Part shown: positions 23,098 through 34,459 of the stretch, in pieces
How positions within the stretch are numbered: the first letter of the stretch is position 1
Layout: every line of letters begins with the position of its first letter
Assembly: GCA_026936325.1 (NCBI GenBank)
Contig: JAPTHN010000002.1
Coordinates: 14,982,142-15,046,141, forward strand
DNA length: 64,000 bases
Direction of reading: 5' to 3'
Origin: Platynereis dumerilii
Lineage: Eukaryota; Annelida; Polychaeta; Phyllodocida; Nereididae
Translations under genes and position numbers: made by a program
Notes under the pieces: generated by a model
Database searches by the model: none
What the model was told of the DNA's origin: nothing
Seen by the model: only the letters and a program-made list of their open reading frames with translations

Positions 23098-23270
23098 AAT
23101 TAAGAAAAAAAAATAGTGATATAAGTCACTTACCCTGGATAACAAGTTGAAAGTCTGACAGTTTCAGGGATATTAAGTCCCTTTCCTCAGAGTTGAAAGA
23201 CAGTTCTATGACTTGTCCTGTGGTGGTAGGTGACTTGTTATTCGGTGTAAGTGACTTCTATTTCTTAATT
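23098..23270 (-). mobile_element. Small inverted-end element with hammerhead-like core
   Basis: AATTAAGAAA...AAGTCACTTAC at the left end pairs with GTAAGTGACTTCTATTTC and TTAATT at the right, and both ends continue with AATAACAAGT-like words. On the minus strand, 23190 to 23161 reads CTGAGGA, a stem AGGGA/TCCCT closing a CTTAATA loop, then GAAAC. That is the order of a hammerhead ribozyme core as found in Penelope-like elements. One extra A follows CTGAGGA and the cleavage side (TGTC) is not perfect. An active ribozyme is unlikely without testing. Confidence 0.5.
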
Positions 23271-23866
23271 ATTTTGGATTTACCCGGATGTCTAATCTTC
23301 ACAATGAGAAAAAAATTGCTATTTTTTTTGGGTAAATTATTTGCAAATTAATGGAATTATGCTCTTCTTGTAAAATGTGTCTGGCTCTCTCCCAGTATAT
23401 TGAAGATCGAAATGAGTAGATTACTGTCAATTCTAGTGTCCGCTGACTGTCCAGACTTGGTTCCTATGGACTGGTATTGAGCAAGGCTGATATGCAGGGA
23501 ATGCCATCTGCGATTGCCTCTCTATTGGATCAGTTACCTAGGGTTGGCATTCACTGCCAATCAGTGTGACAATTGAGTTAAAAGAAAAAAGTGCCACATT
23601 GACAGGAATATACCTTTGGTCATAGAGCTTTCACACCCATCTTAAAATACAGCTGAATAAGCACACACAGCATTTACTTGTGCCTATTTTTGTATGGACT
23701 CACTGAGTCTGTCAGAACAAATGCCTGCATGCCAGTGGCACTTATGGTCAATTATTGTGTGACCTGCAACAAAGTGCCACCAGAAACAGCTGACTTGCAC
23801 AATTTTTTGTGAAGCTTCACATTATTAGGTAGTCAGGTAATGGGCATTTAAGTCTGACTATGTTCC

Positions 23867-24120
23867 CCCGTGGCTTAATGGTCAAGACTGCTTGTCCACT
23901 GGCTTTGAGGGACATTAAATGGAGGCGGTTTGTATCCAGTACTCTATGCTGGGGCAAGTGAAAGACCCTGGGCAACCCCTGAATTAATAGGTTGTGTTCA
24001 AGACTCCCAGTCTTCTCATCTCATCATCATACGGCGGTCACCAACGAAAATAAGTGCAGCTCCCTCCGCAAAGATGGTGGTTGAGCTGATCCGGGGTACA
24101 CCAGCACAACACAAACTTGT
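23867..24120 (+). mobile_element. tRNA-derived SINE, family S1, copy 1
   Basis: The head has a box A-like GTGGCTTAATGGTCAAGAC and a box B-like GGTTTGTATCC. The body shares CTATGCTGGGGCAA, TGAAAGACCCTGGGCA and CTCATCATCATACGGCGGTC with 47475-47662. Copy B of the duplication lacks it (near 30890), so it inserted afterwards. The 3' part differs between the two copies. Confidence 0.75.
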
Positions 24121-24412
24121 CAAAGTCCAAAGAAAAGTTAGCAGGGGATTTGTGAAAAGTGCAATGAAAAGAATTATACACGCACACATTGTTATTCTGG
24201 ACCTTCGTGGCTCATCTCAGTCACAACTAAGGATTGGTTTAATGCAGTCGTTCCTGTCTTCCAAATTCAACAACTGTTTGAGTTCAATGTGATACAGTAT
24301 GAACTGCTAGGGCATAACATTAATGTTCCAATTACAAGAGTTCTGTGTGGCTATTCATGTACCTAAAATATTGATATCAATCAATTGATCAATCAATCAA
24401 TCAAGTAATCAA

Positions 24413-24415
<3 letters not shown>

Positions 24416-24447
<32 letters not shown>
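24416..24447. repeat. (TATC)n microsatellite
   Basis: A short perfect tetranucleotide run follows an (AATC)n run; the same pair of repeats ends copy B near 31110-31145. Confidence 0.9.
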
Positions 24448-24450
24448 AGT

Positions 24451-24740
24451 CGATCCATCTACCTCTCGACCTATCGCCGGATCTGCGTAACGACTATCAG
24501 TGATAAAATTAAAGGAAACTGGAAACTCTCTTAAATGTTGGACATCTGGTTTCATGACTGAGAATTTTAAAAAAGGATCGAGGACCTTCACAGGAACGGG
24601 TCACACGGATGTGGTACTTCTTTTGCAAATTCATTTGGTATTATCATAGTCAATTTATGGGCAACCTTGCCACAGTTAATTTTTTATTGATCACTTGCAA
24701 TTTGCCAAGAAAAAATCATGTACTGTTAGCACCAATACAA
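24451..24740. other. Spacer between duplication copies A and B
   Basis: Nothing is recognised in this stretch. Confidence 0.4.
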
Positions 24741-25122
24741 GTATGCTAACATGTATACTGAGAGCAAACTCTCCTTTAACACTTTTCATTGTACATGGAT
24801 TAGAATTTTAAATGACCTTTTTTTCTGTTTTTGTCTTACTCAACAGCTGTGTTTTCATTGTATCAGTAACCATAGTCGTATTACTGAGATTTAATCATGA
24901 GTTTATATTTAACAATCAACATATACTCCAGTATTGATCACCTGTACACATAACAGTGTAAATATGGTTTACTATATGTTGTATGGCTTTTTTTGTATTA
25001 CTACTTCTGTTTTTTTGTTTGATGTGACTTATACGTCAGAGGTATGATGGTTGAAAATTCTATATTTTAGTGCTGCACATAAACTGGCACAAAACCGGCA
25101 TGAGATCATCAGTTGCTGGTTA

Positions 25123-25330
25123 ATTGATGCAATTGTGGTTGTGGCTTTCTGTCCTGTATTTATGCACATGGTAGGCTGATTGGGACAGGAGGAGGACACG
25201 TCAATAAGGCAGAGGATGGTTGAAACTGCTGTCCCACATGGGTGCATGTGACCCGACAAGAGCTTGATTCGGACCATGGACCCGGCGATTGGCCGCTCAG
25301 CATACTACCACTTAACCCTTTCCTTGTGAA
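25123..25330 (-). mobile_element. tRNA-derived SINE, family S2, copy 1
   Basis: On the minus strand the head reads TTAAGTGGTAGTATGC (box A-like), GCCAATCGCCGGGTCC and GGTCCGAATCA (box B-like). Copy 2 at 55222-55402 shares GCGATTGG, GGTAGGCT and GATTGGGA/AATTGGGA words in the same orientation. Copy B of the duplication has it and copy A does not. Confidence 0.65.
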
Positions 25331-25376
25331 GGGCCGCTCAGCATACTACCACTTAACCCTTTCCCTTGTGAAGGGT
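25289..25376. repeat. Tandem duplication of the S2 head, 2 units
   Basis: GGCCGCTCAGCATACTACCA followed by CTTAACCCTTTCC and TTGTGAAG occurs twice in a row with one base of difference in length. Near identity points to a recent duplication. Confidence 0.9.
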
Positions 25377-26033
25377 TAAAAGTTGAATTTTTATCTCATT
25401 GATATGCAGAAGTATGTATGGTGTCACTAATTAACCAGTGCGTCTTCAAAGGTCATCGCGTGTTCAGAAAAGAAAGAGTTTGGTGAAAAATACTCAATCA
25501 GAGGATAAATGAAGAAATTGATCATTTCAAAGAAACTTCAGCATTTGAAAAATCTAAATGTTTTAAAATGTGCTCTATACATACTAAAGTCATAGCGAGT
25601 CTAAGCTGTAAGTGCTACACAACCTGAATAGCTATTTAATCGTGTCAAGTTCACTGCTCATCGCCAAGCAACCAACTTGATTGAAATATAATGTGACAGT
25701 TTGTATATGATGCCAAGTTGTAAGCCATCAATCCATTATATGTCATTTTAGAATTCTACTGACCCTGTAGTGTCATAGTGTGCTATTCGTGTTGCTAAAT
25801 TATATATTCATTGAGTGTAAAATTCACAAGGTTAAGTCCTGATGTTGATGCAGCTTATACATTGTACAATGTTTTGAAAAATTTCCGAAGTACATGGTGC
25901 ATTAGCATATTAACTGTAGCCTTATCACACTGAGTAGGCTAATCAGTCTACATCTACTTAGTTGAGATTGGATAATCTATTTTAGATGACAATATTAAAA
26001 ATTTTATATCAATTTATCGATATCTGTCGAAAA

Positions 26034-26580
26034 ACTATAGCTCAACCCAATTGAAACAGCATGACCACTGAGTGACCACTGCCTGACCAGCTGAAGTCCA
26101 TCACGCCAATAAAAGTCCAGCAGCAATTAGTGGGTGACAGTGAATGTCCGAGTTGGGCTGACCTTCCGCCTGGCAGTACTGAAAACTGACCTCAAGAGAT
26201 ATTAAAGAATCATAAAAAGGGAGATACAGTTTCTACGTTAGGCATCTATATGCATTCTTAAAATTGCCTTCATATTCTTCATGATCATGTAAAAGTTGAT
26301 AGCTTTCAGGTATGCTATGTGTTGAGGGAGACAAAAGGAATTCCCCAAGGTGGCAGATGGGTAGTATGGCTGTTCAGCTACAATTTGTCAGGGAGACTTT
26401 GACATCATTAATTACAGAGCATTCTTAGACAGAAAAAAATTAGATAGGGAGCAATTGTTGTCCCGGCAAGCTACATCAGTGCACCACTGTCACAAAGGCA
26501 TTCTTACGTGTATATCTAGTGCTTTGGTGTCACTTCAGTAAAAAATATAAAGTCTTGCTAAAAATATGTAATATTTTCAC
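26034..26580 (-). repeat. Inverted copy of the 22445-22990 block
   Basis: Read on the minus strand, this block follows 22445-22990 from TAGTGCTTTGGTGTCACT through the conserved core. It lies inside copy B at a place with no counterpart in copy A, while copy B also keeps a direct version (29600-29965). So the block has moved or been inverted once after the duplication. Confidence 0.75.
26045..26189 (-). repeat. Conserved 150-bp core, copy 2 (inverted)
   Basis: This is the complement of the core at 22846-23000. It keeps CACTAATTGCTGCTGGACTT and GTGATGGACTTCAGCTGGTC on the minus strand, with a 3-base loss and small length changes. Confidence 0.75.
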
Positions 26581-27351
26581 AGGAAAGATATTTATATGTG
26601 GAAATTTGAAGTTGACCTTGCTTGCATTCAAACTGAAAATTTACTTTTTTGCCACTCATTCTCCAAAAATATATTCTGTATTTATACATGTAAGCAAGAG
26701 TGTAAGAGTATTTATCATCAATGATACTGAGAGCTCCTCCCTGATCATAACCTGAGCGATTGAGGTACATTAGTTTGATGGAATGACTCGTATTTTGGAC
26801 ACAAGTTGCTTGAATGATACGCTTCTGTAGAATATGCAGAAAAAAAAGTGGCTTGTACCAAGTTGCTTGATGAGATGCACTTGAGATGTAAATATATGCA
26901 GTTATGGTACTAAGATGAGAGATGGATAATCACACAGATAGGATCTACTTACATAATTATGCAAATATGTTGATAGTGGATCAGAAGAGAAGCATCATCA
27001 TGCGCTCACAGGGGAAATTTGAAAGGTCCTGTTATGTCACTAGATGAGATGTAGGGCTGGAAGCCTTCATTATGTACCTTCGTTCTAAGATATACTATAG
27101 AACTCTTGCTTATCAGCGCCAGAGATTTCTTTTCGATGAGACTCTCCTTTGCAGCCGTGCTGTACATGTCCTTGCATTACATTTTGTGTGTACTTTTGAA
27201 TGTGAAGCTAAAGTAAGTCATATTTCAAGAGAGTGTCAATGTCTTTAGAGAAATATGGATGATTTCTTGATTCAGACTGAAAAAAGGCGTAAAGATGTGT
27301 GAATTAATTCATAGCCTATGACAGACTCACAATAAAAAATTATATCTCTGT

Positions 27352-27443
27352 GGAGTTGAAAACAGGTGCCTGATTACAAGTGCTTGCGACAAATCTGTAA
27401 ATAATTGATTAACTGGCACCTCATGTGGCTACGGCTTTGCCGT
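27352..27443 (+). repeat. 92-bp arm of a distant inverted pair, left
   Basis: The complement of this arm lies at 31390-31481, 87 of 92 bases matching with no gaps. The unit can also fold on itself, since CAGGTGCC is answered by GGCACCTC, and ends with the small hairpin ACGGCTTTGCCGT. Confidence 0.85.
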
Positions 27444-28971
27444 CTCACACATAATTTTTAAGTTTAGAAAAACGTTGGGTCTACTGAAAATACAAATAGA
27501 ATGCCATCTGGATAGGCCTACCATTTTGGAAGCGATAAAAATTAAACTCAGGGGTCTCCATGCCACATTCTACTTAATAAAGAGTTACATGTACATTATT
27601 GTATGAAGTCTGGGTCGAAGTCCATTTGGCAACTCATTCCAACATATTTTCTTCTTATGCTTTGTAAAGGAGATCTCAATATGAATATATATGAATATAT
27701 ATATTTTTTTTTAACTGTGCCATTTAACTGCACTGATATATCAACTGGTTAACTTTTAGCCATTGAGCACTTTTTATTTTTATATGCACTTTTTTCAATG
27801 ACTAATATGGTTTATATCTTTATTTTGTGTTTTATGCCACTTTGACAATAAGCTGAATTGGTATTTCATGAGTATGTCCCATCAAATATTCTGTTTGATA
27901 TAAATATGGAAGTAGACTTTATTAGTCTCATTTTGGTGAAAGTAGAATTTTATAGGATGTACTGGAGATAAATTTACGTTGCCTATAGCTATAGCGTTTT
28001 AGGATGATATAATAATATGCACTTGCACTGATACGTATACGTATTCTTGTTTCAATGCCATGAGCTAAAATTGGCATCGGCTTTAGCCGCAGGATGAAAC
28101 CATTAAAAGTGTAATAAATGTGTTTTAAGATGAACTTATGTGTGGGCGCATCACATATGCATTTCGTATTGTTTGCTGCTATTTTCAACAGGTATGTAAC
28201 CAGTGCAATGCATATAAATAGTTATTCATAGATTTAGATGATCACAGTCCCCTACAATGATTATACATGGGCCCCTACCTGCAGTTGAAGATATTATATT
28301 TAATGTGCATTATGTATAGCTGAAGGATGAAAATATGTACATGTATGTCAGTATAGGGGGATGTCATAATTATGTTAGCATGAATTATTGACCCAGTTAT
28401 GACAGAAATGAAATAGAATATATGGATGTTGTAGATTCTGAGAAAAGGAAGGCAGCACTCTATTTTGCCTTCATAATTCTTCAAGAAATGGAGAGGTATG
28501 GCGATGTCTGATGGAGAGTTGTGTGCATGTCATCAATTCTTAAGGATGCCTAATGGTACAGTAATGCTCCCTAACATTCTACCATTAGCGACAGGCCTCA
28601 GTGAATGTCCAAAAACCAGAGGATATCTATTTTAACATGGTAACATGAAAGGTTGCGTTGTGGCAGTGTGAAATGAAAGAGAGCCTAGAGAATTCAATGA
28701 GCTCTTAAAAGTTTCTGAATTACTAGTACCAAAAAATTTGCTAATGCTGGATGTTGGTTGGAAGAGAGGCACTTTGTCCCACCAAGGATTGTGCGTGTAT
28801 GAATTATCTGCATGGGTGTCTGTCAAGTTGTTACATTGTGCACCATTTGCATTGGAACTAGGGGAAGATTTTTTACCATTACATATCATTCAGGGACTAA
28901 ACTTTGTTTAAATTTAAGTTGGCTGACTCATAACTTGAAAGGTGCTGCATCCATCTACATGGCCAATTGTG

Positions 28972-29110
28972 CAGCGTACGTAAAACGTACGTAGCTCTTT
29001 CTTCTGAATTTCGTACGTAAATTGGTTGTTTTCAGGTATGAAATACGTATGAAAATTTACGTACATAAAACATACGTAAATTTTCGTACGGATTTCATAC
29101 GTGTTAAGTT
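28972..29110. repeat. TACGTA-rich palindrome cluster
   Basis: CGTACGTAAAACGTACGT at 28976-28993 is followed by a long hairpin. The arm 29036-29063 (GTATGAAATACGTATG...) pairs with 29073-29100 at 26 of 28 positions around a 9-base loop. CpG is high against the local background. It may be a young MITE; no target duplication is seen. Confidence 0.7.
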
Positions 29111-29810
29111 GGGTTTTTGGGCTATATCTCGACTTATTTGCTGATTTTTTTTTTGATAGGCCAATGCAAGGTCTAAACTTAAGCCATTTGTGATAACCAT
29201 ATTGCACTAAAATGGCCAAAGTAACTGAAAAGTACCTGTGTGACATTTTTATACCTGTGCAGGAAAACCACCCAATAGCTGTAACTAGATTTTGCTTGAG
29301 CATGTATAGTCATCATCTCAAAATTGAGACCGTGGTGGCTGGTCCCGTAACCCAAGAGAACAGCATCTTTGTGTATGTGCTATTTACGACCTGTCTATGT
29401 TAACTTTCTTTTCCACAAATTATCATAAATATTATGTTAATGACACCCTGATTTGTAATTCTAAAATGCTTTTATCATGTTATTCCAAGACTGTACTTTT
29501 TCTGTAAAATGGTCCTTTGGGACAATAAACTACATACATACATACTTATATTATGTTTGCTCCTCTATCTAACCCTAAATAAAATTGCCTTGATGTGGGT
29601 CTTCGTCAGAAAGTGTAGGTGTGAATGTCCATCTATTCGTAGGGATAATTTAAGCTTGGCAGTATGGTGCTTTCTAACACATAATTTGCCCCAAAGTTAT
29701 GAACATTTACACAGTGACAAAGAACATAAAAGCAATTTGCAGAATGCACATATACCTCATGTAGAAACTAATTATTTCCCCTTTTCTGATTCTTTAATAT
29801 CTCTTGAGGT

Positions 29811-29964
29811 CAGTTTTCAGTGCTGCCAGGTGGAAGGTCAGCTCAACTTGGACATTCACTGTCACCCACTAATTGCTGCTGGACTTTTATTATTGGGGTG
29901 ATGGACTTCAGCTGGTCAGGCAGGGTCACTCAGTGGTCAAGCTGTTTCAATTGGCTTCTTTTTT
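29811..29964 (+). repeat. Conserved 150-bp core, copy 3
   Basis: This is the direct counterpart in copy B of 22846-23000, about 97 percent identical, while flanking sequence is far more diverged. Confidence 0.75.
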
Positions 29965-31389
29965 CACTGCAGATGCCCTCAACTGCCACAGAAGCTGTTG
30001 TAAATGTGAAAAAATACAGTAATATTTCCCAATAAAAAAATTATTAGTTTTGTGAAGTGCACAAAATTATTGAATGATAAATGTTATTGTATGAAATATT
30101 GATAATAACTATAATATAGTAATTTTTTTAGGTTGGGGATACTCTGGTTGAAATTATATATATATTTTTATAAATTTGTGGATGTTCAAGAAAGTTTATG
30201 GAAGATGATTTATATATGCCTCAATTGCCCAGTAAATTCTACGTCAATATGAGCTGATTACTCGAGATTTTTACAGAGTGTCCTGCCGGTTCCAATGGGC
30301 TAGTATTGAACGAGAGGAATAGACTGTGATTGCCTTAGCTCTTTGACTGCAATCAAATCAGTCACCAAAGGCTTGCATTCAATGCTGACCAATGTGACAA
30401 TTACGTTATAAAGGAGAGAAAAAGGTGGCACATTGACAGAAAAAGTGTTTATCAATTGGTCACATAGCAGTGAAGGGAACTTCAATTCAATACATGAAGT
30501 GTCCTAATCAGGGCTGTAGGTTCAAATCAGATTTGAGAAGGATTTGGTGTCCACCCAATGGATGAATTATGTTGTTTTAAAAAATAGTTTGAAGGAATTC
30601 AATGTTAATCTGGTCACAAGAATTCAATTACCTGAAGCACTTTCTGAAGAAGCACACATGAGTGGCACTGGTGTAAGCAGAGTACATTGCTGAAAACAAT
30701 TTGCTTGTGTCTAATTTTGTTTGCAACTCACTGAATGAGTCTGTAACAACAAATGTTCTCTTGCCATGAGCTCTTGTGGCCAATTATTGTGTGAGCTAAG
30801 ATCTTTCACAAACAGCTGCCTCACAAAAGTGTTTTTGTGAAGCTCAACGTGATTAACAAGTCAGGTAATGAGCCTTCAAGTCTTACTGGGCTATATATAG
30901 TATATTAGCAGGGGATGTATGGAAAAGTGTTGTGTGTAGAATTATGTACTTACAGTGTCTAGTTCTGGACAAAACTAATTCCTGTCTTCTCAGTGGAATA
31001 TATTGGTGTGTGTCTGGATGTGCATTTTGCGATTGAGAAAATAGAAGGGACTATTGGTTGTCTCCATCTCAATTAATTTTCTGACAGAATACCACTTCAT
31101 GTGTTTATCAATCAATCAATCAATCTACATTCTATCTATCTATCTGTCCATACATCTACGTACATATCCATAGATCCAGATTCGATGTCCACTCATCAAT
31201 ATATCTACAATTTATTGCTCTATTTATACATATTTTGAATAGTCAACAATCAAACAAATAATGAAGGAATCTTGAAGCAACAGACAATTGTGAACCTGCC
31301 TATGGCACCTCCTCTCCTCCTTATCTCATCCTTCCTTATCACGTCACAGCGTCGCCTTCTTCTATCCCCCATCGATCTTCAAGGGAGAA

Positions 31390-31481
31390 ACGGCAAAGCC
31401 GCAGCCACATGAGGTGCCTGTTAATCAATTATTTACGGATTTGTCGCCAGCACTTGTAATCAGGCACCTGCTTTCAACTCC
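31390..31481 (-). repeat. 92-bp arm of a distant inverted pair, right
   Basis: This is the complement of 27352-27443. Together the pair could bound a 4.1-kb unit, but no matching target duplication is seen outside. Confidence 0.85.
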
Positions 31482-32144
31482 ACCAAGATTTAATTTAAAT
31501 GTCTCAAACAAAAGAATGGATAGCCAAAGGAAGGAATCCATAATCATCCATGCATACATCCATCTTTCATCCGCCATATTTCCTTTGTTTAAACAATCTG
31601 GTAAACCATTGATCTCTATCAAAGCACTGTATCGCGGTGCCTGTTGGGAATTGACAACTTACCTTAAGGATATGTTTTAGAGTTATCATGTTTTCCGAAC
31701 TATCTGATATTGCCATGACATTGTGAGATTGATGTGATTATAGGGAAGACAATGCACAGAGATGAGAAACGAAATCAAACTTACTGTTTTAGAAATTGGA
31801 TATTGAGAGGACATGTGATACAAATGCCTCCATCACTAATATCATGACGACTGGATGTGCCATCTTCTGGACAACTTTATTATGGGCTATATACATTATT
31901 GTAGTTGCTAAATATTGGTTTTATTGATCCATTTAGAGTAATAAAGCAGTTATAAATTCATTATGGAATCTCTGGAATTATGTTTATTGGGAGGTATTAA
32001 ACAAACTTGTGTCATTCTAAGCATTGCTTACCAATGTGTAAGTATTTACTCGGCGTTGACATGAACTCCTGGGAGGTTCTTCTGGGGTTTGCCACTTGCT
32101 TGACTCTAACAAACTCTAAACATTATTTCATGTAACACAGAATA
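31482..32144. other. Non-coding, nothing recognised
   Basis: I find no repeat partner and no supported exon. Confidence 0.45.
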
Positions 32145-32146
32145 TA

Positions 32147-33096
32147 CAGGGTGTCTACAGAAAAAGAGGACAGTCACTTTTCTTCTTTTTCACACTCATA
32201 TATTTCAGAATTTGGTGATAAGTCTAACATAAGAATGGATTTGATAGTCAGCCATATGATGTCTATTGCAAATATGTTTATTTGTGAAGTAGATCACTAC
32301 TAAAGGCAAAATGCAAGCATGATATGCAAAAATTCTTGCATTGCTCTAAGCTGAAAAGGGTCGTCCTGTTTTCCTCATTCTTGATGAGAAATTTTTCACC
32401 ATTTATGGTGCTTGTGAGAGTAGGAATGATTCATGCATGAGTAGTGGGACATTTGCTGATGCTCCAGCTGCCGATAATTCAATTCAGGACCTAACACTTG
32501 GTCTTCAACATGGAGTCATCTGATGACAAGAAAATCACAAAAATGTCTCAAATAAACCATTGACTAGAGTACCAGAATCAATGCGAATTTTTATAATAAC
32601 ATTCTGAAATAATTTGGGTGCCATGGCGTCAGACGATTTTGTTGGCAAAACCATCTTCCTATAAGGTGTAGCACCTGTTCATACTGCGAAGAAGACTTAG
32701 GACTCCTAAGTTAGGAGTGCCTCAAAACAAGCATCCTGAGCCAGGTAAAGAGCCACCCCTTGTCTCCTTAGCTGGACCCAGTGGATTATTCAGTATGGGC
32801 AAATTGGGAGACAGAGTCCAGCAAGTTATCGCAACCCTCGCATTAAAGTTCAAGGCCTCCGCCATGTCTGCATGGGGCAAAATGTTCGCGGAGAGCATCA
32901 AACACGCTTTTGCATCATTTATGTCTCATCTGCAACAAGTTACCACAGCTAGGGGTGAGACTAATGGGTAATTTGACTGTTCTGAATATACTGTTCATAC
33001 ACAAATCATGTTTTGTTGAATAATGATGCTTGGCACAAAATAAAATGTAAACAAATCCAATTGTGTTGACTGTCCTCTTTTTCTGTAGACACCCTG
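32147..33096 (+). mobile_element. Mariner/Tc1-superfamily transposon, decayed, both ends present
   Basis: Perfect inverted ends of about 30 bases begin CAGGGTGTCTACAGAAAAAG and are bounded by TA on each side (32145-32146 and 33097-33098). On the + strand, frames carry VLFSDEKFFTIYGACESRND (about 32366-32425), the transposase stretch around the second catalytic Asp, and a C-terminal MSAWGKMFAESIKHAFASF region (about 32861-32917) with relatives in mariner-like transposases. Several stops and frame changes break the coding part, and the third catalytic region is not recognisable. The intact ends against a decayed frame suggest a copy moved passively. Confidence 0.85.
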
Positions 33097-33098
33097 TA

Positions 33099-33854
33099 GT
33101 ATCTGGGCACAGAACAACCACAGTTTTACTAGCTGACTTGTAAGATTGGGCAAGAACTGTATGATCATTAAGGATGATTTATAAGCTCATCAAAAATATA
33201 AGTGGTCACTACAACTGGTATCAAAGTGTAGTAAAATTTTGGATTTTTTTCATAATCACAAAAAAAAAAAATAGAAGTGGTTAGAAATCTCAAATACACA
33301 AATAAAATTGTCATAGAATACTATTTTTGCTTTTAACTCTGGTGGGATTGGATCTCTAGGTTATTTTTTCTGTCTGTTTTTCAGTGTGTGATTCACAGCG
33401 CCCTCCCTTACAGGTATGATGTACCAAAAAGTTTAACAGCCACTGCAGCAGTTTTATTGTTGTTATCAGTCAGGATAGTGGGCAGACCAAAAGTCTGGCT
33501 GATGCAGAGATTCCTTCTACCTTCATTTCCTCTTCATTACGTCCCTTGGAGTCACCCTACTTTCTGTACTTCCCCAGCTTTTTATTGCTTTTGTAGTAGT
33601 TTGTTTCATAGTGTCTACCCCAGGTTGATTCCCCACAGTGACACTAGAAGCTGTAAAATTGTGTTTAGGGCCCTTTTATAGCTGGACCAAAGTCTTTGTG
33701 AAGAGACTGAGAATGAGAGTGGTCCAAGAATAAACTGATGCGTATTGTACACGAATGGCAAGTTTTTTCATGGAGCAGCTGCTGTAAAGTAACCGCCCGC
33801 GCGCTATCAAATTAACCTTTCAGACTTTATATTACATGCGCAGTAAGTTCAATT
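33099..33854. other. Non-coding, nothing recognised
   Basis: A T-rich frame at 33388-33681 has an acceptor-like TTTTTCAG upstream but no domain. A CpG-rich word CCGCCCGCGCGC lies at 33796-33807. Confidence 0.4.
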
Positions 33855-34252
33855 AGGGACCATTCAGAATTTATGACTGGGGCAGGGGTGGAAGTTTTGG
33901 CCGAGGGGGTACTAACTTTTCACACGTGTTCCAAGGGGGGGGGGTACTATTTTTTGACTTGTCAAAGGGGGGGGGTTTGGAAATTATTTTAACAATACAA
34001 AAATGTTATAAAATGTACATACTAAGTTTGATGACGTATTGTTACGTGCAAAAGTCTGCGAATCTGTAAGCGCGACTGTACAAGGGCCACATATAATGTA
34101 TAACAAAAGATGTATGTATTGCTTTGTATGACGAGGGTGGGTACAAAAAATTAGCATGAAAGCTGAGGGTCGGGTACTAAACATCCGCATGGACCTCAAG
34201 GGGGGTATAAATTTTGATGGGAAGTTTTGGCAAAACTGGACTGGTCATTATA
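33855..34252 (+). mobile_element. G-rich MITE family M2, copy 1
   Basis: The left end AGGGACCATTCAGAATTTAT is followed by GACTGGGGCAGGGGTGG and G-runs at 33936-33945 and 33967-33975. The reverse complement of 47764-48177 follows it from end to end, including AAAGTCTGCGAAT and AGCATGAAA. The right inverted end is eroded. Confidence 0.75.
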
Positions 34253-34459
34253 CAATAACAATTTACAAATACCATCAATACAAATAAAGTATTTCTTGTC
34301 ACATATCAGGTGGAAAATCCAGCAAAAAGTCTTGATTGGGAGATGCATCATTGTTGTGGTAATATATTACCCATTACTTCCACTAACATGTTGGCATATG
34401 CCATGACCATGATTGATAGGTTGGTTTTTACCTTGCTTCGGTGTGGGGGGAGAGCCCTT

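Larger units (their letters stand above)
18165..24450 (+). repeat. Tandem segmental duplication, copy A
   Basis: Copy A pairs with copy B (24741-31160) in the same order. Anchors are ACAGCTGTGTTTTCA, GCCAAGCAACCAACTTGA, GAGAGATGGATA, AAGTAGAATTTTATAGGATG, AAAGGAAGGCAGCACTC, CTAATGGTACAGTAATGCTC and GGTCAATTATTGTGTGA. Both copies end in (ATCA)n followed by (TATC)n. Identity varies by eye from about 70 to 95 percent, with many insertions in one copy only. No conserved reading frame runs through it. It may be an old non-coding duplication or a decayed large element. Confidence 0.8.
24741..31160 (+). repeat. Tandem segmental duplication, copy B
   Basis: This is the paralogue of 18165-24450 in the same orientation. 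It lacks the 959-bp element and the S1 SINE of copy A. It carries its own additions: a SINE with a duplicated head (25123-25375), an inverted copy of an internal block (26034-26580) and a 92-bp arm (27352-27443) whose partner lies just past its end. No gene is recognised in it. Confidence 0.8.

Noticed and set aside
27928-28484. Two minus-strand frames rich in Ile and Tyr
   Set aside because: AT-rich composition explains them; the paralogous stretch in the other duplicate does not keep the frames.
33388-33681. Possible exon after an acceptor-like TTTTTCAG
   Set aside because: Hydrophobic and aromatic content follows from T-richness; no TM6/TM7 receptor motif or other domain.
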